Of a DNA stretch of 27,665 bases, positions 1 to 5,510 are shown one piece after another. Source of the DNA: DAOVRL01 sp023128595. Lineage in GTDB: Bacteria > Planctomycetota > Phycisphaerae > Sedimentisphaerales > Anaerobacaceae. A program made the position numbers and the translations under genes. How positions within the stretch are numbered: position 1 is the stretch's first letter; each line of letters starts with the position of its first letter. The notes under the pieces are model-generated. The model worked only from the letters and a program-made list of their open reading frames with translations, did not search any database and had not been told where the DNA came from. The stretch lies in NCBI GenBank assembly GCA_030628155.1, contig DAOVRL010000041.1:1-27665 (forward strand), given 5' to 3'.

Positions 1-75
1 AACCACTGATTTCAAGACGGCACTCAACCAAAAGGGTACGATATTTCGCACCATTTTTCGTATTCACACATGATT

Positions 76-93
76 GGTGCGATTCATCGCACC
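76..93. repeat. Small REP-like palindrome GGTGCGA-TTCA-TCGCACC
   Basis: A perfect 7-bp inverted repeat with a 4-base loop. A further TCGCACC lies at 46-52, so the right arm occurs twice. Short 'GGTGCGA...TCGCACC' palindromes of this kind are often dispersed between bacterial genes. I see no second full copy in this window. Confidence 0.5.
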
Positions 94-299
94 CTACCAC
101 CGGTTTGTCGAATTGCCCAAAATTAAGTGATAATCCAAGGATTAAAACGGTTGAGTACACCGTTGCCTAAGTCAAATCAAGGCATTAAGCGAAAAGAAAC
201 CACCTATTTGCTTGTCATTTCTTTCTTGACAGGTCGGAATTTTTTGTGTTTTTTGAAGAAACTGTAGCGGCTGAGATTATTCTGAAGGACGAGAAATTC

Positions 300-450
300 G
301 GAATGTTATACAGAAACCATGTAAGACCACTAATAAGAAGAAGAGCCGGTCTAAATCGTTTCCAAGGAATTACGTACGGACTTCCGGCAACGGGGTGTTG
401 TACTAATCATTCGGACAGACCTAGGGTCTTATACGGAAACCATGTAAACA
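300..450 (+). ncRNA. Candidate structured leader RNA with paired repeats
   Basis: A 19-bp direct repeat, TTATACAGAAACCATGTAA at 306-324 and TTATACGGAAACCATGTAA at 429-447, differs at one base. Overlapping it, TAAGACC (322-328) is the reverse complement of GGTCTTA (425-431), so the ends of the interval can pair. The arrangement ends about 60 bases before the dGTPase start. A regulatory or effector RNA is inferred only from this layout. No known RNA family was recognised. Confidence 0.25.
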
Positions 451-491
451 TTGTTGGCTGTGAGGAAAAGGGATTGTAATCTTAATATATT

Positions 492-508
492 CTTATTAGG
501 AGAATAAG
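492..508 (+). promoter_or_regulatory. Hairpin presenting the dGTPase Shine-Dalgarno in its loop
   Basis: CTTATT (492-497) and AATAAG (503-508) form a perfect 6-bp stem whose 5-base loop is AGGAG (498-502), the Shine-Dalgarno sequence, 10 bases before the ATG at 513. This could tune translation of the dGTPase. The stem is A+T-rich and modest, so the effect may be small. Confidence 0.45.
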
Positions 509-512
509 GCGG

Positions 513-1964
513 ATGACAATGGAGTGGGAAAAATTATTATCTGAGAAACGTATACGAGAATTACTTAAGAACAGGCCTGCAATTTTATCAAAACCAGATG
601 AGCGAACTCAGCATGGACGGGATTATGATCGGGCAATTTTTAGTACCCCTGTTCGTCGTATGCAGGATAAGACCCAGGTGTTTCCCCTTGAGCCTAATGA
701 TTCTGTTAGGACTCGTTTGACACATTCATTAGAGGTTTCGAATATTGCGCGCAATATGGCTCGAGGAATAGGCAACTGGCTTTTCGAAAAGAAAAAAGAA
801 ATAGATAGCAAACAAAGGGATTCTATTGAAATAATAGCTACAACATGCGGCTTAATCCATGATTTAGGGAACCCGCCATTCGGTCATGCCGGCGAGAAGG
901 CAATACAGGAATGGTTTAGAAGTCAAGATAAAGATAGAAGTCAAGATAAAGATTTCTTTGAGTTTGGTTGTGAACTTAAAAAAGCAGAGCAACTGAAGAA
1001 AGATTTTCTGGAGTTTGAAAGTAACGCACAGACAATTCGGCTTATTTCAAAATTACAAGTGTTGGCTGATTTTTATGGACTTAATTTTACCTGTGCGACG
1101 ATGTCTGCTGCTTGTAAATATATTGCTTGTTCAAATGAAATAACTAAGAGTCGGCATGAAAAATCCAAGCTTGGATATTTTACCTCAGAGCAGGAGCTTA
1201 TAGAAAAGGTTCAGAAAGAGACTGGAACAGAAAACATAAGAAATCCGATAGCGTATATTGTAGAGTCTGCTGACGATATAGCGTTTTCAGTTGTCGATAT
1301 AGAAGATGGAGTCAAAAAAGGTGTCATCAGCTGGGATTCCCTCAAGGATAAGCTTAAAGAAGAATTTGGAAATGCATTGATAGAACATTCCCAAAGTGAC
1401 TCAGGCATGTTGGACTTCTGTTTTTCAGAAGCTTTGAAAATTCTTAAAAAAGATAAGAAAGCAGAATCTATTCTCGAAAAAGGGAAACCGCATGATAATG
1501 CCATGGCTCAAGCCTTTCGAGTACTTGTTATAATTCAATCAGCAAAGGCTGTTGAAAAAGCATTTAAAGAAAAATATAAAGACATTATGAATGGTGATTA
1601 TCATGGTGAACTATACAAAGACAGTGAGGCAGGTGCGTTGATCGAAGCTTGTAAAGAAGTGGGGCAAAAGTATATATATTGCTCAAAAGATAATCTGAAA
1701 TTAGAATTAATGGGGCGACGAGTAATTCAGAGTCTGATGGATATTTTTTGGGAAGGGGCCTCAAAAGGCAGCAAAGATGAAAAGGGCTTTGCACGTAAAA
1801 TTTTCGATTTGACCTCAAGAAATTATCGTGTAGTATATGATAAGGCCATGAAAGAAAAGGGATTTCCTGCTAAATACTATAGCATGCAACTTATGACGGA
1901 TTATATTTGTGGTATGACAGATACATTTGCGTGCACGCTTCATAAACGATTGACTAATGGTTAG
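513..1964 (+). CDS. dgt: dGTP triphosphohydrolase-family HD protein
   Basis: Enzymes of this family cut dGTP (some also other dNTPs) to deoxynucleoside and triphosphate, in the cytoplasm. The 483-residue protein shows the family metal-site signatures in order: RTRLTHSLEV with H71, the HD pair H116-D117 in GLIHDLGNPPFGH with H125, and the VESADDIAF segment with D254-D255. The C-terminal part ends with the family-typical DYICGMTDTFA. The length suits the family. The ATG follows AGGAG by 10 bases. The stop overlaps the next gene by 8 bp, so the two are surely co-translated. The base composition is clearly more A+T-rich than the purine genes downstream, which suggests transfer. An 18-bp tandem duplication adds a second RSQDKD at residues 137-148. 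A housekeeping dNTP-pool role is possible. An antiphage nucleotide-depletion role is inferred from the cassette context only. Confidence 0.88.
   Translation: MTMEWEKLLSEKRIRELLKNRPAILSKPDERTQHGRDYDRAIFSTPVRRMQDKTQVFPLEPNDSVRTRLTHSLEVSNIARNMARGIGNWLFEKKKEIDSKQRDSIEIIATTCGLIHDLGNPPFGHAGEKAIQEWFRSQDKDRSQDKDFFEFGCELKKAEQLKKDFLEFESNAQTIRLISKLQVLADFYGLNFTCATMSAACKYIACSNEITKSRHEKSKLGYFTSEQELIEKVQKETGTENIRNPIAYIVESADDIAFSVVDIEDGVKKGVISWDSLKDKLKEEFGNALIEHSQSDSGMLDFCFSEALKILKKDKKAESILEKGKPHDNAMAQAFRVLVIIQSAKAVEKAFKEKYKDIMNGDYHGELYKDSEAGALIEACKEVGQKYIYCSKDNLKLELMGRRVIQSLMDIFWEGASKGSKDEKGFARKIFDLTSRNYRVVYDKAMKEKGFPAKYYSMQLMTDYICGMTDTFACTLHKRLTNG
918..953 (+). repeat. 18-bp in-frame tandem duplication within dgt
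   Basis: AGAAGTCAAGATAAAGAT occurs twice back to back with no mismatch (918-935 and 936-953). It encodes RSQDKD twice, in a charged loop just after the HD motif. Perfect identity implies a recent slippage event or an unstable site. Confidence 0.9.
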
Positions 1965-2802
1965 CTTAAAAATACAAAAATTGAAACAACAACTTCGAAC
2001 ACGCCTTGGACGGTTCGTTGCTACCGACTCTAAGCGGCATTACCCACATCTATATAGTGTGCTTGAAGATATCCGCAACAATAACTACCCAGCATTCTTA
2101 TGTGGCGGCGCAGTAAGAAATATGCTATTGTGTAACAATATTATTCCGCGTGATCTTGATATTATTTTAGGATATGTTTCAAGGGAACGACTTGAGACCT
2201 TATTCCCAGATCATATTAAAGGGGAAACCAGTCTTGGAGGACTAAAACTTCAAGTAAAAGATTGGTCGATTGATATGTGGCCAATACAAGACACCTGGGC
2301 CTTTAAGGAGGGAAAGGTTACGGGAAAAGGATTTTCAGATTACCCTAAAATAACTTTTCTAAATATAGATGCAATTGCTATACAATTATTTAGCAAAAGA
2401 AGACAGAAGAGAGAAATTTATTCAAAAGGTTTTTTTGAAGCAATCGAAGAAAGAACTATAGAACTTAATTTCGAAGAAAACCCAGCACCTGCAGAATGTA
2501 TTGTTAGGGCTTTGCGGATAGCCAACAAATTCAAATTTGTAATTGGGCCAAGACTTGCTCGCTATATGATATCTTATACAAATCAGATGGAGATTGAAGA
2601 ATTAGCTGAGATATATCAACGTCGTTATATGAGTGCGGATGTCACCGTAGAAAAACTTCACAATTGTTTTAAAAGCATTGAAACACAGATGCAAGCTTCT
2701 AACAATAAACCTGTTAAGGTATTTGCGGAGCAGAACAGCAATTTCTTCGAGCAACCCGCTAGTTTGCCTAAGAGAAATCGTGATTTATTTGCGATGACTT
2801 AA
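1957..2802 (+). CDS. Nucleotidyltransferase with poly(A) polymerase/CCA-enzyme head domain
   Basis: This is a 281-residue protein of the Pol-beta nucleotidyltransferase superfamily. Its N-terminal half matches the class II CCA-adding/poly(A) polymerase head. G50-G51 begin the GGAVRN motif, D66 and D68 form the DLD metal pair, and D106 in SIDMWPI can serve as the third carboxylate. Later segments, ITFLNIDAIAI (about 132-142) and ECIVRALRIANKFKF (about 180-194), match the 'FTINA' and 'RALRFA' regions. The usual GGxVRD aspartate is N55 here. It is shorter than CCA enzymes and lacks their tRNA-binding tail, so it is probably not the housekeeping CCA enzyme. The ATG lies inside the dgt stop region (8-bp overlap) with no clear ribosome binding site, so translational coupling is likely. 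The substrate is unknown: it may modify a tRNA, another RNA, a protein or a small molecule. Confidence 0.75.
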   Translation: MVSLKIQKLKQQLRTRLGRFVATDSKRHYPHLYSVLEDIRNNNYPAFLCGGAVRNMLLCNNIIPRDLDIILGYVSRERLETLFPDHIKGETSLGGLKLQVKDWSIDMWPIQDTWAFKEGKVTGKGFSDYPKITFLNIDAIAIQLFSKRRQKREIYSKGFFEAIEERTIELNFEENPAPAECIVRALRIANKFKFVIGPRLARYMISYTNQMEIEELAEIYQRRYMSADVTVEKLHNCFKSIETQMQASNNKPVKVFAEQNSNFFEQPASLPKRNRDLFAMT

Positions 2803-2961
2803 TGGTAATGACTTAGGAAACTAAGGCACAGCCACCTATTTACGATACCAGAAACGCAGGGGGGAATTAAAGGTGTACGGTACATTTTTCGATGAGTTGT
2901 GGTTGCTAATGATAGGTTTTGATAGAGGACGGGGGGGCTGTTGAAATAGACCTCGTGTTTC

Positions 2962-3150
2962 TTATTTCGACTGGGCCTTGGGGCGAAACGGCTTTGTGAA
3001 GTCGCCAATCGGATCGAGGTCCACGCCACCCGGGGCGGTGGGCTCGATTGGCGCGGCCGCCAACTCGATTGTGCTGCCCATAAAATCGAGGTTCTCCAGG
3101 CGTTTGATGGTGAGCTCTTTGCCGGTTCTTGCGAAGAAGGGAAGGTCAAA
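2962..3150 (-). pseudogene. 3' relic of an unidentified minus-strand gene
   Basis: Read on the minus strand, this interval is one open frame with G/C-rich third positions. It begins (high coordinate) near FDLPFFARTGKELTIK, continues through ENLDFMGSTIEL, and ends with DFTKPFRPKAQSK and a TAA at 2964-2962. Upstream of FDLP the frame dissolves into the AAAGTGG-type heptamers at 3148-3175 and soon meets a stop. There is no start codon or ribosome binding site. I read it as the C-terminal ~60 codons of a gene whose 5' part was lost. The family is not recognised. Confidence 0.5.
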
Positions 3151-3242
3151 GAGTAAAGTGGAAAGTGCAAAATTACAGTGGAGAAGGTGAAGAGAGGTCG
3201 GCGGGAGGGAGTTGGAAATTCAAAGTGTAAAGTGTAAAGTTG
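3148..3242. repeat. Two AAAGTGT-type heptamer clusters
   Basis: Units of seven bases run AAAGAGT, AAAGTGG, AAAGTGC, AAAATTA (3148-3175) and AAAGTGT, AAAGTGT, AAAGTTG (3222-3242), with 46 bases between. The same unit forms the left end of the four-helix-bundle cassette at 5045-5079. This site may be a decayed or empty relative of that cassette, with no protein gene. Confidence 0.65.
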
Positions 3243-3261
3243 TGGTATAACTGCGCGATGG

Positions 3262-3276
3262 TTCGACAGGCTTACC
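3262..3276. repeat. Dispersed filler repeat TTCGACAGGCTTACC, copy 1
   Basis: The identical 15-mer recurs at 9598-9612, in both cases in intergenic DNA some hundreds of bases before a gene. It resembles the 'TTCGACAGGCTCACC' type of sequence scattered between genes in many bacteria. No function is visible. Confidence 0.6.
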
Positions 3277-3307
3277 ATCGAGATTCAGATTTTCGAGTGT
3301 TCAAGAA

Positions 3308-3418
3308 CCCCCCAACGCTGCCTTATAGGCAGGTAAGATCACGGGGTTGGGGGGCTAAACAAAAAGATAACTCCCCAAATAAATTTGGGGGGAAAAAGAA
3401 TCCCACGTGAAATACGTG
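3308..3418 (+). promoter_or_regulatory. Three consecutive hairpins upstream of purF
   Basis: Hairpin 1 is CCCCCCAAC (3308-3316) pairing with GTTGGGGGG (3346-3354), enclosing an inner stem CTGCC/GGCAG (3318-3332). Hairpin 2 is CCCCAAA-TAAA-TTTGGGG (3373-3390). Hairpin 3 is CACGT-GAAAT-ACGTG (3404-3418). None carries a T-run long enough for a good terminator. They lie before the proposed purF promoter, so they may be a degraded terminator, the ends of a small element, or an RNA transcribed from further upstream. No riboswitch class was recognised. Confidence 0.4.
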
Positions 3419-3511
3419 TTTAGGCAGAGGACAGACTCAGTGGCTTGCTGCGAGGGCAAGGTCCGCAGAGTGCCAGAGTTTATGTATCCCGAATAAGAAA
3501 AGGATGTTTGT

Positions 3512-3540
3512 TTGACTTGTGAGAAGTGATTCGATAGACT
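3512..3540 (+). promoter_or_regulatory. Putative sigma-70 promoter of purF
   Basis: TTGACT (3512-3517), 17 bases, then TAGACT (3535-3540). A transcript starting near 3547 would carry a leader of about 60 bases before the ATG at 3606. This argues against the upstream GTG at 3519 as the purF start. Confidence 0.5.
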
Positions 3541-3605
3541 ACTCCTTTCGTCTAAATCGCAACGCGATCGATAATCGACAATTCGGTGTAGGGGTTATCT
3601 CCGGG

Positions 3606-5060
3606 ATGGCTTCTGAGAAAAAAGAGAGCTGCGGGCTTTTTGGTATCTTCGGCGACGCCGACGCAGTTCAAAAGGTCTATCTTGCCTTACACAGTCTTCA
3701 GCATCGCGGGCAGGAGTCGGCGGGGATCGCCTCGAGCGACGGCCGGCGAATCCAGTGCTATACCGGGATGGGCACTGTCAGGAGGGTCTTCCGCAGCGGC
3801 AGTGACATTCTGAATAAATTGGCCAATCCGACAGCAATCGGTCATGTTCGCTACTCAACCGCGGGCGCCAGCAAATCCATCAACAGCCAGCCCCTGTTGT
3901 CAGAATACTCCCGCGGGCAGGTCGCCATCGCCCACAACGGCAGCCTGACAAACGCGATGCGGCTGCGAGACGAATACGAGGCATACGGCAGCATTTTCAA
4001 ATCGACAAGCGATACCGAGATTATCACACATCTGCTGGCCAAGCCTACACACGTGAGCCATCCCGACCCTCTGGCTCACGTGCTAAGCCACCTGCAGGGC
4101 GCGTACAGTCTGGTTTTTCTGTTCGCCGACCATATCGAGGCGGCACGCGACCCCTACGGCATCAGGCCCCTGTGCATCGGGCAAACCGAGCAGGGCGTTT
4201 ACGTCGTTGCCAGCGAGACGTGCGCGTTCGACGCCATCGGGGCCAGCCTGGTCCGCGAGGTCGAACCCGGTGAAATTGTTCGGCTGGACAAAAAAGGCAT
4301 CTCGAGTCGATTTTTTGTGACGCCGGCTACCGTAACACCGGCACACTGCATCTTCGAGCACGTCTATTTCGCCAAGCAAAACAGCACCATTTTCGGTGAA
4401 AACGTCCACGAGCTCAGAAAAAAACTTGGGATGCAACTGGCAATAGAGCACCCCGCCGATGCCGATGTCGTGATACCGATACCGGATTCGGGGACATCGG
4501 CGGCGATAGGGTACGCCGAGCAGAGTAAGATCCCGTTCGATATGGGAATGGTCAGGAGCCATTATGTTGGTCGAACATTCATCTCGCCCGAGCAGAAACA
4601 GAGGGAGCTGCAGGTCAAGCTCAAGCTTGCGGTGGTAAAAGAGGTCGTCAGCGGAAAACGCGTCGTCGTAGTTGATGACTCAATCGTTCGCGGCACCACG
4701 ACCAGGGGTAAAATCCGGGCGATACGCGCCGCCGGCGCAAAAGAAATCCACATGCGGGTGAGCTGTCCGCCTATAAGATTTCCCTGTTTCTACGGTGTCG
4801 ATTTCCCCACTAAAGCCGAGCTGCTGGCAAATAATCGCGATTTGGAGCAAATCAGGGATTTCCTTGAAGTGGACAGCATCGGTTATATGTCGTTAGAAGG
4901 GCTGCTTTCCTGTGCGACCTTGCCGGCGGACCATTATTGCACGGCCTGCTGGAGCGGCGAGTACAGAATACCGATAGACGCGGCCGTCAATAAGTTCGCT
5001 GCGGAACGCCATCAGAGGCGTATGTCTGATGAACTCGACAACGGAAAGCGTAAAGTGTAA
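3606..5060 (+). CDS. purF: Amidophosphoribosyltransferase (PurF, Fe-S type)
   Basis: This enzyme catalyses the first committed step of purine synthesis: PRPP plus glutamine give 5-phosphoribosylamine. From the ATG at 3606 the protein has 484 residues. A short propeptide, MASEKKES, precedes Cys9, the N-terminal nucleophile of the glutaminase domain after processing. Glutaminase signatures are intact: HRGQESAG (33-40), HVRYSTAG (80-87), AHNGSLTN (109-116) and STSDTEI (133-139). The PRPP loop VVVVDDSIVRGTT spans 353-365. C248, C394, C445 and C448 match the four Fe-S cluster ligands of the B. subtilis-type enzyme. The frame is open upstream to a GTG at 3519, but those codons overlap the putative promoter. 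The last codons (KRKV) and the stop are made of 7-bp repeat units at the left end of the inserted cassette, so the native C-terminus was probably altered. Confidence 0.95.
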   Translation: MASEKKESCGLFGIFGDADAVQKVYLALHSLQHRGQESAGIASSDGRRIQCYTGMGTVRRVFRSGSDILNKLANPTAIGHVRYSTAGASKSINSQPLLSEYSRGQVAIAHNGSLTNAMRLRDEYEAYGSIFKSTSDTEIITHLLAKPTHVSHPDPLAHVLSHLQGAYSLVFLFADHIEAARDPYGIRPLCIGQTEQGVYVVASETCAFDAIGASLVREVEPGEIVRLDKKGISSRFFVTPATVTPAHCIFEHVYFAKQNSTIFGENVHELRKKLGMQLAIEHPADADVVIPIPDSGTSAAIGYAEQSKIPFDMGMVRSHYVGRTFISPEQKQRELQVKLKLAVVKEVVSGKRVVVVDDSIVRGTTTRGKIRAIRAAGAKEIHMRVSCPPIRFPCFYGVDFPTKAELLANNRDLEQIRDFLEVDSIGYMSLEGLLSCATLPADHYCTACWSGEYRIPIDAAVNKFAAERHQRRMSDELDNGKRKV

Positions 5061-5079
5061 AGTGTAAAGTGTAAAGCTT
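5045..5079. repeat. Heptamer array forming the left end of the four-helix-bundle cassette
   Basis: Five contiguous 7-base units: AAAGCGT, AAAGTGT, AAAGTGT, AAAGTGT, AAAGCTT. The purF stop codon (5058-5060) lies inside it. The same unit appears at 3148-3242, and its reverse complement appears in TTTTACACTTTAAGCTT at the right end (5491-5507). Confidence 0.85.
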
Positions 5080-5082
5080 AAA

Positions 5083-5454
5083 ATGCAAAACCAAAATTCA
5101 AAGCTCAAAACTGAATTAAGGCATAGAGCATATCAATATTCCATCGACATAATAGAATTTCCGGATACCCTCCCAAAGGATGTGTCAACTACAGTTATCA
5201 CCAAACAATTGTTGAGGTCGGCTACATCCATTGGGGCTAATATTGTTGAAGCTAAAGGTGCGAGTTCAAAAAAGGATTTTACAAACTTCTTCAGTTACGC
5301 TCTCAAATCCGCGAACGAGAGCTTATACTGGCTTGGGTTGCTAAGAGATGCGAAGAAGATGGATAACGCTCGGTTGCGATATCTCCTGGGTGAAACAAAA
5401 GAATTGGCGAACATATTAGGTTCGAGTGTCCTGACCCTCAAAGGAAAGAGATGA
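5083..5454 (+). CDS. Four-helix-bundle protein (S23 intervening-sequence / Avd-like family)
   Basis: This 123-residue, wholly helical protein belongs to the family first known from proteins encoded by 23S rRNA intervening sequences, which is structurally related to Avd of diversity-generating retroelements. Signatures are QLLRSATSIGANIVEA (42-57), the aromatic helix DFTNFFSYALKSANESLYWL (65-84) and the C-terminal ELANILGSSVLTLK (107-120). The molecular role is not established. It probably forms an oligomer that binds nucleic acid. The first codons lie within the inverted-repeat end and no Shine-Dalgarno is visible, so the start could be slightly different. Base composition is more A+T-rich than purF and purM on either side. 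It is transcribed in the same direction and must be carried on the purF-purM transcript unless it has its own promoter. Confidence 0.85.
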   Translation: MQNQNSKLKTELRHRAYQYSIDIIEFPDTLPKDVSTTVITKQLLRSATSIGANIVEAKGASSKKDFTNFFSYALKSANESLYWLGLLRDAKKMDNARLRYLLGETKELANILGSSVLTLKGKR

Positions 5455-5461
5455 GCTTTTG

Positions 5462-5510
5462 AGTTTTGAGCTATGGTTTTTAGTTTGTGGTTTTACACTT
5501 TAAGCTTAAA
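5462..5510. repeat. Right inverted end of the four-helix-bundle cassette
   Basis: Holds AGTTTTGAGCT (5462-5472), GGTTTT twice, and TTTTACACTTTAAGCTTAAA (5491-5510). Its reverse complement lines up with 5074-5112 with a few mismatches and gaps. Its last base is the A of the purM start codon. Confidence 0.6.

Larger units (their letters stand above)
1..512. other. Non-coding leader and upstream region of the dGTPase cassette
   Basis: No convincing gene lies here. The stretch is A+T-richer than the purine and M56 regions. It holds a small palindrome at 76-93, an isolated TTGACA at 226-231 without a good -10 partner, a repeat-bearing leader from about 300 to 450, and a ribosome-binding-site hairpin at 492-508. 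A 77-codon open frame (246-479, GTG start) exists, but its sequence is dominated by the nucleotide repeat and it has no ribosome binding site, so I do not call it a gene. Confidence 0.6.
2803..3605. other. Long intergenic region between the dGTPase cassette and purF
   Basis: No intact gene is supported. Going left to right it holds CCACCTATTT (2832-2841), which also occurs upstream of the cassette at 200-209. It then holds a minus-strand coding relic (2962-3150), two heptamer clusters (3148-3175 and 3222-3242), a TTCGACAGGCTTACC filler repeat (3262-3276), three hairpins (3308-3418) and a promoter for purF (3512-3540). Confidence 0.6.
5045..5510. mobile_element. Putative small mobile cassette: inverted ends around a four-helix-bundle gene
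   Basis: The two flanks of the small gene are imperfect inverted copies. AGCTCAAAACT (5102-5112) matches AGTTTTGAGCT (5462-5472) perfectly. AAGCTTAAA (5074-5082) matches TTTAAGCTT (5499-5507). Between them AAAACC (5087-5092) matches GGTTTT (5489-5494). The unit sits exactly between the purF stop and the purM start, genes normally close together in an operon. No transposase is encoded and no target duplication is obvious. Mobility is inferred from the ends and the position. How such a unit would move is unknown. Confidence 0.5.

Noticed and set aside
226..254. TTGACA as -35 of a dGTPase promoter
   Set aside because: The bases at the expected -10 place are a T-run without a TATAAT-like hexamer.
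345..386. Resemblance to group II intron domain V (GAGCCG ... ACGTACGG)
   Set aside because: Only the ends match and pairing is broken; no catalytic bulge or tetraloop, no 5' GUGYG and no reverse transcriptase nearby.
246..479. 77-codon open frame upstream of the dGTPase
   Set aside because: GTG start without a ribosome binding site; the peptide mirrors the nucleotide repeat (LYRNHV and LYGNHV), as expected of a non-coding repeat.
2799..3278. 159-codon minus-strand frame beginning MVSLSNH
   Set aside because: Its start lies in the dispersed TTCGACAGGCTTACC filler and it runs in a different frame from the real coding relic at 2962-3150.
3519..3605. Upstream GTG start for purF, adding 29 residues
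   Set aside because: These codons overlap the putative promoter and lack family similarity; the ATG at 3606 gives the usual short propeptide before the catalytic Cys.
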